DNA of 64,000 nucleotides, taken from positions 248,001 through 312,000 of the forward strand of contig CAXYDR010000003.1 of the NCBI GenBank assembly GCA_964276095.1, read 5' to 3'. This document shows positions 49,883 to 59,113 of the stretch, one piece after another. Each line of letters starts with the position of its first letter. Position 1 is the stretch's first letter. The translations under genes and the position numbers were made by a program. Below the pieces are notes generated by a model. That model had not been told where the DNA came from. It made no database searches and saw nothing but the letters and a program-made list of their open reading frames with translations. This stretch comes from GCA-2733415 sp964276095 (lineage in GTDB: Bacteria > Bacteroidota > Bacteroidia > Flavobacteriales > Flavobacteriaceae).

Positions 49883-50368
49883 TTAATATTTACTTAAAGT
49901 CGCCATTTTAATTGCTGCTACAGCAGCTTCTGTTCCTTTATTTCCGTGAATTCCTCCAGACCTATCAATAGCTTGTTGCATATCGTTATCCGTCAAAACA
50001 CAAAATATTACTGGCACATCACCATGAATATTTAAATCCATAATTCCTTGAGCAGTACCACTACATACAAAATCAAAATGTTTTGTCTCACCCTGTATAA
50101 CACTCCCAATAGCAATTACTGCATCTACATCCTGTGTTTGTAACATGTGTTTGCTTCCAAAAGGCAACTCAAAAGTTCCTGGAACATCCCAAGTAACAAT
50201 GTTTTCTTCCGCTACTCCGTTTTCTAACAAAGTCTCTAAAGCACCTTTTTTTAACCCCTCTGTAATAGCAGGGTTCCACTCTGAAACAACAATCCCAAAT
50301 CGAAAGTCTTTCGCATTTGGGATTGTATTTTTATCGTAAGTAGATAAATTTTTATGTATTGTAGCCAT
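49883..50368 (-). CDS. ribH: 6,7-dimethyl-8-ribityllumazine synthase
   Basis: The 161-residue product has the lumazine synthase features VSEWNPAITEGLKKGALETL, VPGTFELPFGSKHML, AIGSVIQGETKHFDFVC (catalytic His) and GVLTDNDMQQAIDRSGG-like VLTDNDMQQAIDRSGGIHGNKG. It makes the direct precursor of riboflavin in an icosahedral or pentameric shell. It starts two bases after the TPR gene stop, so the two are co-transcribed; other rib genes are not in the window. Confidence 0.96.
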   Translation of the reverse strand: MATIHKNLSTYDKNTIPNAKDFRFGIVVSEWNPAITEGLKKGALETLLENGVAEENIVTWDVPGTFELPFGSKHMLQTQDVDAVIAIGSVIQGETKHFDFVCSGTAQGIMDLNIHGDVPVIFCVLTDNDMQQAIDRSGGIHGNKGTEAAVAAIKMATLSKY

Positions 50369-50370
50369 TA

Positions 50371-51171
50371 TTATTTTGCTTGCGCTTTACCTAATAAAGC
50401 ATCTACTTTTCCAGCTTCTAAAGAAGTTGAAAATTCGTCCTTTATTCTGTTTAAATATTTTACTGCAACATCATTCTTTCCTAAATCTAAAGCAACTATT
50501 GATGCTTTAAATAAAAATTTAGGAGTAGTATACTCGTTAGTTGTAGTTTGTACTGCTTTTTCATAATGTCCTAAAGCATCATCCAATTGGTTCAATTGTA
50601 CAAATGCATCAGCAACTCCACCTTTAGCATTTGCAGCTAAAATTTCGTCATCCGAACTAAACTCATCTAAATATGTAACTGCATTTTTGTAGTCATTCAT
50701 ATTTAAATATGCCATACCAGCTGTATAATTAGCTAAGTTTGCAGCTTTTGTTCCACTGTAATCACTTATTACATCTAACAAACCTAATTTTCCTTCACCT
50801 CCATTTAAGGCTAAGTTAAATAATGAATCCTTAGCTGTACCTGTTGCGCTAACTGCTTGAGTAAAGTAAGACTGTGCTTTATACACATCATTTGATGCTT
50901 CAGCTTCTTTTGGTTCAGTAACAAACTTTCCAAATGCCATATAAGCTAACACTCCTAAAGCAATAACTCCTACGATACCGAAAATATACTTTTGGTTATC
51001 AGCAACCCATTCCTCAGCTTTATTAGCTCCGTCATCCAATGTATTAAAAACATCTTCAGTGGTACTTTCACCTTCAACGTATCCTTCTACTTCATTAGTA
51101 AGTTCGTCATTTATAACCTCTTCAACCTTTTCTTTCGGTTTTCTATATCCTCTTTTCTTATATGTAGCCAT
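50371..51171 (-). CDS. YfgM-like membrane-anchored TPR protein
   Basis: The 266-residue product has a basic N-terminus (MATYKKRGYRKPKEK), an acidic linker, one transmembrane helix (about 62-80) and extracytoplasmic tetratricopeptide repeats (about 95-260, e.g. ANYTAGMAYLNMNDYKNAVTYLDEF and DAFVQLNQLDDALGHYEKAV). YfgM relatives act as periplasmic chaperones linked to the Sec machinery. An exact -7 element (reverse TATTTTTG) lies at 51193-51200. Divergent from recF across 122 bases. Confidence 0.87.
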   Translation of the reverse strand: MATYKKRGYRKPKEKVEEVINDELTNEVEGYVEGESTTEDVFNTLDDGANKAEEWVADNQKYIFGIVGVIALGVLAYMAFGKFVTEPKEAEASNDVYKAQSYFTQAVSATGTAKDSLFNLALNGGEGKLGLLDVISDYSGTKAANLANYTAGMAYLNMNDYKNAVTYLDEFSSDDEILAANAKGGVADAFVQLNQLDDALGHYEKAVQTTTNEYTTPKFLFKASIVALDLGKNDVAVKYLNRIKDEFSTSLEAGKVDALLGKAQAK

Positions 51172-51293
51172 AATCTAATATTGTGTGTCGAGCAAAAATA
51201 TAATTTTTCTTTTAATATTAACGCTATTGTTTTGATATTTTTCAATAATTTGCAAACCTCTTATTTATTCAATTCCAATAGTCCCTTTTCACA

Positions 51294-52373
51294 ATGATTT
51301 TGCAACAGATTTCTTTAGTAAATTATAAAAATTTTGAGTCAATTTCATTTGATTTCAACGACAAGATAAATTGCTTTGTTGGAAATAATGGCGTAGGGAA
51401 AACGAATGTACTGGATGCTATTTACCATTTATCGTACGGAAAAAGTTATTTCAACCCAGTTGCTTCACAAAACATAAATCATAATGCTGACTTTTTTGTA
51501 GTTGACGGTGAATACTTGAAAGCGGATAGAAACGAAAAAATTATTATTAGCTTAAAGAAGAATCAAAAAAAGGTTATTAAACGAAATGGTAAAGCTTATG
51601 ATCGTTTTTCTGATCATGTCGGTTTTTTACCTTTAGTAATTATTTCTCCTGCGGATAATGATTTAATTAGCGAAGGAAGTGAAACTCGACGAAAATTTTT
51701 AGATAGTATTATTTCCCAATCCAACAAAAACTACCTTACAACACTCATTAAATACAACAAAACACTACAGCAACGTAATTCACTATTAAAATATTTTTCC
51801 CTCAATAACACCTTTAATGCGGATACACTTGCGGTATACAATGAGCAACTTTCTGAATTTGGACAGTTAATTTTTAAAACTAGAACAGAATTTGTCGCTA
51901 CATTTATTCCTATTTTTCTAGACAAATACAAAGCACTAAGTAACAATAATGAAGAGGTTACATTAAGATACAAAAGTCAGCTAGAAGATAAACCACTCCT
52001 AGAGTTACTAGGTGATAATCTTCAAAAAGACAAAATAATACAATACACCTCTGTTGGAACTCATAAAGATGATTTGGTATTTGGTATTTCCGAACATCCT
52101 ATTAAAAAATTCGGAAGTCAAGGACAACAAAAATCATTTTTAATCGCATTAAAACTAGCGCAGTTTGAGTTTTTAAAGCAACAATCAAACATTAAACCTA
52201 TCTTATTATTAGATGATATTTTTGATAAATTAGACGAATCAAGAGTAAGTCAATTAATTGCCTTGGTCAACAAAGACGAATTTGGACAGATATTTATTTC
52301 TGACACACACGCTGATCGTACTGAAAATATAATTCAAAAAACCAATAAAAGTTATCAACTCTTTAAACTATAA
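51294..52373 (+). CDS. recF: DNA replication and repair protein RecF
   Basis: The 359-residue product has Walker A GNNGVGKT (30-37), the signature FGSQGQQKSFLIALKLA and Walker B PILLLDDIFDKLD. It loads RecA at gaps during repair and replication restart. Followed four bases later by a lipoprotein gene and then a DUF721 (DciA-like) gene, a replication-associated pairing. Confidence 0.96.
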   Translation: MILQQISLVNYKNFESISFDFNDKINCFVGNNGVGKTNVLDAIYHLSYGKSYFNPVASQNINHNADFFVVDGEYLKADRNEKIIISLKKNQKKVIKRNGKAYDRFSDHVGFLPLVIISPADNDLISEGSETRRKFLDSIISQSNKNYLTTLIKYNKTLQQRNSLLKYFSLNNTFNADTLAVYNEQLSEFGQLIFKTRTEFVATFIPIFLDKYKALSNNNEEVTLRYKSQLEDKPLLELLGDNLQKDKIIQYTSVGTHKDDLVFGISEHPIKKFGSQGQQKSFLIALKLAQFEFLKQQSNIKPILLLDDIFDKLDESRVSQLIALVNKDEFGQIFISDTHADRTENIIQKTNKSYQLFKL

Positions 52374-52377
52374 CAGC

Positions 52378-52794
52378 ATGAAATATTTTATACCTTTTCT
52401 ATTCTTTATACTTATCAGTTGCTCCGATAAAGTCACACAACAAGATTTACATAACCTTAATGGTTATTGGGATATTGACAAAGTGGAATCTGTTGATAAA
52501 AAGGTTACAGAATACGGAGCTAATAGCACTATTGACTATTATTTTGTAAATGACAAAAACGAAGGATATCGAAAAAAAACAACTCTTGATTTCAGTGGAA
52601 CATACAAGACAAATAATATCAAAGATAAAATTGTAATTGAAGATAAAAACGGTACTTTTATAATTAAAACATCAACTTCTCTTGATAACTGGGAAGATGT
52701 AATTATTAACTTAACTCCTGAAAAGCTTGTTTTAAAAAATGAAAAAGGAATTTTATTTTACTACAATAAGCACGAAAAATTTAACAACAACTAA
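52378..52794 (+). CDS. Small lipoprotein of unknown function
   Basis: The 138-residue product has a lipoprotein signal (MKYFIPFLFFILISC, cysteine 15) and a small beta-barrel-like sequence with LNGYWDIDKVES, TTLDFSGTYKTNN and TPEKLVLKNEKGILFYYNK, the layout of lipocalin-like proteins in Bacteroidota. It begins four bases after recF, so it is in the recF operon. Confidence 0.72.
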   Translation: MKYFIPFLFFILISCSDKVTQQDLHNLNGYWDIDKVESVDKKVTEYGANSTIDYYFVNDKNEGYRKKTTLDFSGTYKTNNIKDKIVIEDKNGTFIIKTSTSLDNWEDVIINLTPEKLVLKNEKGILFYYNKHEKFNNN

Positions 52795-52823
52795 AGGCAT
52801 TTTCGTTTACACGGAAAAATATT

Positions 52824-53120
52824 ATGGCGAAAAGAAATAAAGAAAACATGAGTATTGCTGATGTCTTAAAAGGTTTTATCAAGGAGAATAACTTAGACAA
52901 AGGCTTAAATAAAATTGACACTAAAAATGCATGGTATGCTGTAATGGGAAAATCTATAGAAGCATATACTGATAGCGTAGAACTAAAAAACCAAACACTT
53001 GTTGTGCGATTAAGCTCTTCACCTTTACGAGAAGAGTTAAGCTATGGGAAGTCAAAAATAATCGTTAACATGAACGAATATTTAAGACAAGAAATTATTA
53101 AAGAATTGATTTTAGCTTAA
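52824..53120 (+). CDS. DUF721 (DciA-like) protein
   Basis: The 98-residue product has the DUF721 pattern MSIADVLKGFIKENNLDKGL, WYAVMGKSIEAYTDSVELKNQTLVVRLSSSPLREEL and SKIIVNMNEYL. Members of this group include DciA, the replicative helicase loader of many bacteria lacking DnaC. Whether this short, KH-like-domain-only form loads helicase here is inference; its place after recF fits. Confidence 0.85.
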   Translation: MAKRNKENMSIADVLKGFIKENNLDKGLNKIDTKNAWYAVMGKSIEAYTDSVELKNQTLVVRLSSSPLREELSYGKSKIIVNMNEYLRQEIIKELILA

Positions 53121-53151
53121 ACACATTTTATTTTAAGTAAAAAAAGAAAAC

Positions 53152-53185
53152 AAAAAAGCCTAAAGAAAATCTCTTTAGGCTTTTT
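53152..53185. terminator. Bidirectional terminator
   Basis: Stem AAAAAGCCTAAAGA / TCTTTAGGCTTTTT between the DUF721 gene and convergent ndk. Confidence 0.9.
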
Positions 53186-53206
53186 ATATGATTTGAAATG
53201 GGTTTC

Positions 53207-53626
53207 TTAGAACATTTCTCTTCCAGAAAAATGAAAAGCACCTTCAATAGCAGCGTTTTCATCACTATCAGAACCATGTACTGCATTTTCTCCAATAGAA
53301 GTAGCATATAATTTTCTGATTGTTCCTTCAGCAGCTTCAGCTGGATTTGTAGCTCCAATTAAAGTTCTGAAATCTTCAACTGCATTATCTTTTTCTAAGA
53401 TAGCTGCAACAATAGGTCCGCGAGTCATGAATTCAACCAATTCACCAAAGAAAGGTCTTTCATTATGTACTGCGTAAAATGCTTCAGCATCAGCTTTAGT
53501 CATTTGTGTAAGCTTCATTGCTACAATTCTGAATCCTGCAGAATTAATTTTTCCTAAAATTCCTCCGATGTGTCCGTTTTCAACTCCATCAGGCTTAATC
53601 ATAGTAAATGTTCTATTCGTTGCCAT
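53207..53626 (-). CDS. ndk: Nucleoside diphosphate kinase
   Basis: The 139-residue product has TFTMIKPDGVENGHIGGI and the active site NAVHGSDSDENAAIE with the phosphorylated H117. It balances NTP pools. The ATG at 53626 gives the standard MATNRTFT start; the longer frame adds nine residues across the promoter region. Confidence 0.97.
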   Translation of the reverse strand: MATNRTFTMIKPDGVENGHIGGILGKINSAGFRIVAMKLTQMTKADAEAFYAVHNERPFFGELVEFMTRGPIVAAILEKDNAVEDFRTLIGATNPAEAAEGTIRKLYATSIGENAVHGSDSDENAAIEGAFHFSGREMF

Positions 53627-53650
53627 CTTTAATATTTTTAAATTTTTGTG

Positions 53651-53681
53651 CAAAAGTAGTTATTTTACTTATATCTACAAA
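53651..53681 (-). promoter_or_regulatory. Promoter of ndk
   Basis: On the reverse strand TTTG (53681-53678), 19 bases, TACTTTTG (53658-53651): exact consensus at the preferred spacing, 25 bases before the ATG. Confidence 0.75.
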
Positions 53682-53700
53682 CATGTTTTTACCAAAAAGA

Positions 53701-53726
53701 AAAAGAGCAGTAAAAACTGCTCTTTT
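53701..53726. terminator. Terminator after the SUMF1-like gene
   Basis: Stem AAAAGAGCAGT / ACTGCTCTTTT with loop AAAA, 25 bases past the stop at 53751; the T-run on the reverse strand continues after it. Confidence 0.8.
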
Positions 53727-53750
53727 AATTATTTCTTATAAGTAATATGA

Positions 53751-54605
53751 TTACTTAGTACGTTTTGTTTGTACTAAACGTATTCCGTAAAACTCATATG
53801 TATTACCAGGTAAAGTAGAAACTTTGTTTGATATTCTACAAAAAGATGATTTACTATCCCATGATCCTCCTTTTACAATACGCTTCTCTCCTCTTTTAGG
53901 ACCTCTGTTATTACTATCCTGAACCATTCCGGTTTTAACAGCTTTATTATGATTTTCGTCATAGAAATCCCAACACCATTCCCATACATTACCATTCATG
54001 TCAAAAATACCTAACTCGTTAGCATATTTTGATCCGTAAGCATGTGGTCTAGCTTCACTATTTTCAACATTCCATGAAATTAGCTTTAAATCGTTAGCTC
54101 CAGCATATTTATATCCTTTTCCTTTTCTTCCACCATGTGCCGCAAATTCCCACTCTGCTTCAGTTGGTAATCTAAATCCATTTGAGTCAAAGTTACATAC
54201 ATAACGTGGCCCAACTTTAGAATATGCTTTATCATATCCTTGTTTCTCACTTAACCAGTTACAAAAATCAACTGCTTGCTCCCAAGTTACATTAGTGATA
54301 GGAAAATCATTATTCCATCCCCAAGCTTGTTCTTTAGGCATATTTAACCTATTTGCTTTTGTGTATTCTTTCCATTCCCAAACGGTAACTTCAAATTTAC
54401 TCATGTAAAATTCTTTAACAGAAACTTTACGTTGAGGCTTTTCATCTTTCTCTGCTTGCATGTCTTTTTTATTGGCACCAAACATGAAAGCCCCAGATTC
54501 TACCTTTACCATTTCTGGCCAAGCTTGATCATTTCCTTGTGCAAAAGACAAAGAAACAGACACTAACATTAATAGAATAGTTTTTAAAATGTATTTTTTT
54601 TTCAT
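53751..54605 (-). CDS. Exported SUMF1/formylglycine-generating-enzyme-like protein
   Basis: The 284-residue product has a signal peptide (MKKKYILKTILLMLVSVSLSFA/QG) and the SUMF1 fold: ESGAFMFGANKK, FPITNVTWEQAVDFCNWLS, GFRLPTEAEWEFAAHGG, FDMNGNVWEWCWDFY and RIVKGGSWDSKSSFCRIS. True formylglycine enzymes use two cysteines in the last block; only one is present here, so oxidase activity is doubtful and a structural or lectin-like role, as in the T9SS proteins GldJ/GldK, is more likely. An exact -7 (reverse TAGTTTTG) lies at 54641-54648. Confidence 0.87.
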   Translation of the reverse strand: MKKKYILKTILLMLVSVSLSFAQGNDQAWPEMVKVESGAFMFGANKKDMQAEKDEKPQRKVSVKEFYMSKFEVTVWEWKEYTKANRLNMPKEQAWGWNNDFPITNVTWEQAVDFCNWLSEKQGYDKAYSKVGPRYVCNFDSNGFRLPTEAEWEFAAHGGRKGKGYKYAGANDLKLISWNVENSEARPHAYGSKYANELGIFDMNGNVWEWCWDFYDENHNKAVKTGMVQDSNNRGPKRGEKRIVKGGSWDSKSSFCRISNKVSTLPGNTYEFYGIRLVQTKRTK

Positions 54606-54770
54606 TTTGAATTATTTTAAAGGTTTTATTTAATTCGGTGCAAAACTACTAATTTTACAACAACATCATAGACATTTGTTAATAAATTATCAAATCCACA
54701 CCCTTCATTATAGCATTTAAGGCACAAATTATGCCATAATTTTTTCCGAATACTTATATTCGCATTAATT

Positions 54771-55784
54771 ATGGAGGCAAAAGATATAAAAAAAACCGAG
54801 AATTTATTACAATCGTCTGAAAACATTGTAATTACTTGTCATAAAGGACCTGATGGAGATGCGATAGGATCATCATTAGCACTATACTTATACTTAAAGA
54901 AACAAGGCAAAAATGCAACAGTAATTGTTCCAGATGATTTTCCTTTTTTCCTAAAATGGTTACCTGAAAGTGAACACATTATATTATATGATGCAAACAA
55001 AGAAACTGCAAACACTATAATTAATAATGCTGATTTAATTTTCACATTAGATTTTAATGCATTGCATAGAACTGGTGACATGCAAGAAGCGCTTAGTAAT
55101 GCTTCTGCAAAATTTATAATGATAGATCATCACCAACAACCTGATGATTATGCAGAAGTTACATATTCGGATACCACAATATGTTCTACTTGTCAAATGG
55201 TGTATCATTTTATTGATGCCTTGGAGGACGTAAACACAATAGATACTGATATTGCAAACTGTATTTATACTGGGATTATGACTGACACTGGTTCATTCAG
55301 ATTCCGATCAACAACTAGTACAACACATAGAGTTATTGCTAATTTAATTGACATTGGTATTGATAATGCAAAAATTCATCAGAATGTATATGATAGCAAC
55401 TCATATAATAGGTTACAACTTTTAGGAAAATCACTTACTAACCTTAAAGTTATTCCAGAATTAAACACTGCTTACATTAGTTTATCGGCTGATGAACAAA
55501 GTGAGTTCAATGCTCAAAAAGGAGATACTGAAGGAATTGTTAATTATGCACTCTCATTACAAGGAATAAAATTAGCTGCTATATTTAAAGAAGATCAAAA
55601 CAGTAAATTGATAAAAATATCATTACGATCAAAAGGAGATTTTTCTGTAAATGAATTTTCAAGAGCACACTTTAATGGTGGCGGACATACAAATGCTGCT
55701 GGAGGAGCGAGCAAGCTAACTCTAGAAGAAACACTTGAGAAATTTATTAGTATATTACCAAGCTATAAAAAAGAACTAAGTTAA
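54771..55784 (+). CDS. nrnA: DHH/DHHA1 phosphoesterase, NrnA-like oligoribonuclease/pAp phosphatase
   Basis: The 337-residue product has CHKGPDGDAIGSS (23-35), D94 in LDFN, DHH at 119-121, TGIMTDTGSFRF, and the DHHA1 NGGGHTNAAGG near 300. It degrades short RNAs and/or pAp. Its stop overlaps the gldI start by one base (TAATG), and the same order DHH-gldI is known in gliding Flavobacteriia. Confidence 0.92.
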   Translation: MEAKDIKKTENLLQSSENIVITCHKGPDGDAIGSSLALYLYLKKQGKNATVIVPDDFPFFLKWLPESEHIILYDANKETANTIINNADLIFTLDFNALHRTGDMQEALSNASAKFIMIDHHQQPDDYAEVTYSDTTICSTCQMVYHFIDALEDVNTIDTDIANCIYTGIMTDTGSFRFRSTTSTTHRVIANLIDIGIDNAKIHQNVYDSNSYNRLQLLGKSLTNLKVIPELNTAYISLSADEQSEFNAQKGDTEGIVNYALSLQGIKLAAIFKEDQNSKLIKISLRSKGDFSVNEFSRAHFNGGGHTNAAGGASKLTLEETLEKFISILPSYKKELS

Positions 55785-56353
55785 TGAGATATATAACTCT
55801 ATTATTGTTGCTTTTAAGTATTACAGCTTGTAAAGAACCTCAGCCTAGAAAACCAGTAACGGTAAAATCTGGGTTTTCAAGAGAATACTCTGTTCAAGTT
55901 GAGCGTACTAAAAAAATTCTACAATTAGAAAATGATGCAATAACTAATTACATCAACAACGATTCAACAAATATTTATATAAACTCTAATAAAGGGTTTA
56001 AATATTGTTATATCAAAAAAGACTCTGTTAGTAACTACAAACCTCGTTATGGGGATGGATTATTGTATACCTATTCGGTTACAGATATACATAATAACAT
56101 CGTTTATACTACTTCAGAAACTGGAGATAAATCATATTATATCGATCAAGAAAGCAAAATAATTGAAGGTTTTCGTCAAGGGCTGAAATTAATAAAAGTT
56201 GGAGAAGAAATTAAGTTTATTTTCCCTTCGCAACTAGCTTACGGATATCGAGGTGATGGCAAAAAAATAAATGCTAATAAGCCTATTATATGTACCGTAA
56301 CATTAAAAGAACTTGTGACTAAAGAATCATTAAATAGAACTATAAATAAATAA
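55784..56353 (+). CDS. gldI: GldI-like gliding motility FKBP-type peptidyl-prolyl isomerase lipoprotein
   Basis: The 189-residue product has a lipobox (LSITAC, cysteine 16), a helical region with QVERTKKILQLENDAITNYI and an FKBP-type C-terminal domain (about 85-180, RQGLKLIKVGEEIKFIFPSQLAYGYRG). GldI is needed for gliding and T9SS function in Flavobacterium johnsoniae. The position between a DHH gene and another isomerase gene supports the name. It is a lipoprotein of the periplasmic side. Confidence 0.88.
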   Translation: MRYITLLLLLLSITACKEPQPRKPVTVKSGFSREYSVQVERTKKILQLENDAITNYINNDSTNIYINSNKGFKYCYIKKDSVSNYKPRYGDGLLYTYSVTDIHNNIVYTTSETGDKSYYIDQESKIIEGFRQGLKLIKVGEEIKFIFPSQLAYGYRGDGKKINANKPIICTVTLKELVTKESLNRTINK

Positions 56354-56361
56354 TCAACACC

Positions 56362-57363
56362 ATGAAATTACTATTTTTATCATTATTTTTTGCCGCTACC
56401 GCATGTAACCAACAATATCCTGACTTAGGAGACGGAATGTATGCTGAATTCAACACTAACAAAGGGAAGATTGTTTGTCAGTTAGAATTTGAAAAAACAC
56501 CTATTACAGTTGCTAACTTTGTTTCTTTAGCTGAAGGAACAAACACAATGGTTTCTGATGACTACAAAGGAAAAATGTATTATGACGGATTAAAATTTCA
56601 TAGAGTTATCGCTGACTTCATGATTCAAGGTGGATGTCCTTTAGGTTTAGGATCTGGAGATCCTGGATACAAGTTTAAAGATGAATTTGATCCAAGTCTA
56701 GTTCATGACAAACCAGGTATTTTATCAATGGCAAATGCTGGACCAAAAACTAACGGAAGTCAGTTTTTCATTACTCATAAAGCTACACCACACCTAAACA
56801 ACAAACACTCTGTTTTTGGTCATGTAGTAATTGGACAAGATATTGTTAATGCTATAGCTGGGAATGACACTATTATATCAGTAAAAATTATCAGAAAAGG
56901 AAGTGCTGCTAAAAAGTTTGACGCTGCTAGTTTATTCAATAGTCATTTTTCTGCTGAAAAAGACGCTCAAGAAAAAGCACAAGCTGAAATGAACAAGACT
57001 ATTGAAGAAGTTGCTAAAGGTTATGAAAAAACAGCAACAGGATTACGTTATAAAATAACTCAAACTAATGCAGAAGGAAAGCCTGCAAAAAGAGGAGATA
57101 ATGTTCAAGTTCATTATACAGGAACTTTGTTAGACGGAACTAAATTTGATTCTTCTGTAGAAAGAGGTCAACCTATTTCTTTCGCTGTTGGAACTGGTAG
57201 AGTTATACCAGGTTGGGATGAAGGAATTATGTTATTAAAGGAAGGTGAAAAAGCTAGTTTGGTAATCCCTTCATTTCTAGGATATGGTAAAAGAGGAAGA
57301 GGGCCTATTCCTACAAATGCTATCTTAATGTTTGATATTGAACTTGTAAAAGTTGGAAACTAA
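56362..57363 (+). CDS. Dual-family immunophilin: cyclophilin fused to FKBP, lipoprotein
   Basis: The 333-residue product has a lipobox (FAATAC, cysteine 15), a cyclophilin domain (about 27-185) with FHRVIADFMIQGG, NGSQFFITH and HSVFGHVVIG, a charged helical linker (195-225) and a complete FKBP domain (about 235-333) with VQVHYTGTLLDGTKFDSS, PGWDEGIMLLKEGEKASLVIPS and YGKRGRG. Two different proline-isomerase folds in one chain are known as dual-family immunophilins and were described from Flavobacterium. Eight bases after gldI, so one operon with it. Confidence 0.93.
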   Translation: MKLLFLSLFFAATACNQQYPDLGDGMYAEFNTNKGKIVCQLEFEKTPITVANFVSLAEGTNTMVSDDYKGKMYYDGLKFHRVIADFMIQGGCPLGLGSGDPGYKFKDEFDPSLVHDKPGILSMANAGPKTNGSQFFITHKATPHLNNKHSVFGHVVIGQDIVNAIAGNDTIISVKIIRKGSAAKKFDAASLFNSHFSAEKDAQEKAQAEMNKTIEEVAKGYEKTATGLRYKITQTNAEGKPAKRGDNVQVHYTGTLLDGTKFDSSVERGQPISFAVGTGRVIPGWDEGIMLLKEGEKASLVIPSFLGYGKRGRGPIPTNAILMFDIELVKVGN

Positions 57364-57465
57364 ATGAAAATTGTATCGATAACTAATATTTCTCGATACA
57401 AAACATTTTCTATTACATTTCAAAAACTTCATTCGAAGTAATATTTTAAATTTCAATATTAAACA

Positions 57466-57499
57466 CAAAAAAGCCTCGAAGTAATTCGAGGCTTTTTTT
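57466..57499. terminator. Bidirectional terminator
   Basis: Stem AAGCCTCGAA / TTCGAGGCTT with A and T runs between the immunophilin operon and convergent pepD. Confidence 0.9.
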
Positions 57500-57519
57500 A
57501 TTAGATCAAACTCAGTTTG

Positions 57520-58980
57520 TTATTTCTTAGGAGTTTCTTTTAAAACCTCTAAAAAGAAATTCCAGTATTTTTGTGCAGAAGAAATACATGCTCTTTCATC
57601 AGGAGAATGCGCTCCTTTAATTGTTGGACCAAAAGAAACCATTTCCATTTCAGGATAATGAGTTCCTAAAATACCACATTCTAATCCTGCGTGACAAGCT
57701 GCTACATTAGCTTCTTCTCCATTAATTTTCTTATAAACCTCAGCTGTTAACTTTACAATTGAAGAATTCATATTAGGAGTCCAACCTGGATAAGACCCTG
57801 ACAATTCAACTTCAAAACCACCTAACTCAAAACAAGAAGTAAGTTTGTTTGCTAAATCATCTTTATTAGAGTCTACAGAAGAACGTGTCAAACACATAAC
57901 CGTAGCTTCACCATCAGCAATAATAATTTTTGCTATATTATTAGATGTTTCAACTAAACCTTCAATATCCGGACTCATTCTATGTACACCGTTTAAGGCT
58001 GCATAAATTGACTTAATAGCATTTTCTTGAGCACCCAATTCCATTACTTTTTCTGGTAAAGTAGCTTCAGAAATGATTACTTCTAAATCAGCTTCTAAGC
58101 TTGAATATTCAGCTTTAATACGAGCAACTTCAATAGCCAACTCTTTTTCAAAAGATACCGTGTGAATTTTATCTACTACTATTGTAGCAAAACTTTCTCT
58201 TGGGATTGCATTACGTAAACTACCTCCTTTTATAGAAGAAGCACGTAATCCGTATTTTTCATATCCTTTAAACAATAAACGATTCATGAATACATTTGCA
58301 TTTCCTAAACCTTTGATGATATCCATTCCTGAATGCCCACCATTTAATCCTTTAATTTCAATAGTATACCCTACTGTTCCCTCTGGAGTTTTTTCTTCTG
58401 TATATGTTTTTGTAGCAGTAATATCAATACCACCAGCACAACCTACACCAATTTCATCATCTTCTTCCGTATCTAAATTTAAAAGAATATCACCGTTAAG
58501 CAATCCTCCTTTTAAACCGAAAGCTCCACCCATTCCAGTTTCCTCATCAATAGTAAACAATGCTTCTAATGCTGGATGTTGGATTGTTTTAGATTCTAGC
58601 ACTGCCATAATTGTAGCAACCCCTAGACCATTATCAGCTCCAAGAGTAGTCCCTTTAGCACGTACCCAATCACCATCAACATACATTTCTATCCCTTGAG
58701 TATCAAAATCAAAGTTAACATCTGCATTTTTTTGGTGCACCATATCTAAATGTGATTGTAATACCACCATTTTTCTATCTTCCATACCTGGAGTAGCCGG
58801 CTTTCTTACTATTACATTTCCAACAGTATCTATTACAGTCTCTAATCCTAAATCTTCACCAAATTTTTTCATAAACGCAATTACACGTTCTTCCTTTTTA
58901 GATGGACGAGGTACTGCATTTAAATCCGCAAATTTATTCCATAAAACCTTTGGTTCTAACTCTCTTATTTCTTGATTCAT
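57520..58980 (-). CDS. pepD: Aminoacyl-histidine dipeptidase (M20 family)
   Basis: The 486-residue product has the M20 metal ligands H77 in QSHLDMVHQK, D116 in LGADNGLG, E146/E147 in DEETGMGG and the later NLDTEED and HAGLECG segments. It cuts Xaa-His dipeptides in the cytoplasm. Length and motifs fit PepD well. An exact -7 element (reverse TATCTTTG) lies at 59003-59010, 23 bases before the ATG. Confidence 0.95.
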   Translation of the reverse strand: MNQEIRELEPKVLWNKFADLNAVPRPSKKEERVIAFMKKFGEDLGLETVIDTVGNVIVRKPATPGMEDRKMVVLQSHLDMVHQKNADVNFDFDTQGIEMYVDGDWVRAKGTTLGADNGLGVATIMAVLESKTIQHPALEALFTIDEETGMGGAFGLKGGLLNGDILLNLDTEEDDEIGVGCAGGIDITATKTYTEEKTPEGTVGYTIEIKGLNGGHSGMDIIKGLGNANVFMNRLLFKGYEKYGLRASSIKGGSLRNAIPRESFATIVVDKIHTVSFEKELAIEVARIKAEYSSLEADLEVIISEATLPEKVMELGAQENAIKSIYAALNGVHRMSPDIEGLVETSNNIAKIIIADGEATVMCLTRSSVDSNKDDLANKLTSCFELGGFEVELSGSYPGWTPNMNSSIVKLTAEVYKKINGEEANVAACHAGLECGILGTHYPEMEMVSFGPTIKGAHSPDERACISSAQKYWNFFLEVLKETPKK

Positions 58981-59113
58981 TATATCCTGTTTTTATATGC
59001 GCCAAAGATAGTGAGTTTTTACTCAATTTCTATATTCAGATGATTCCTGATTTATTTAATTTCATTAATTTTATAATCTCAATCAAACTTCTAATAACAG
59101 AAAGAAAATCATT

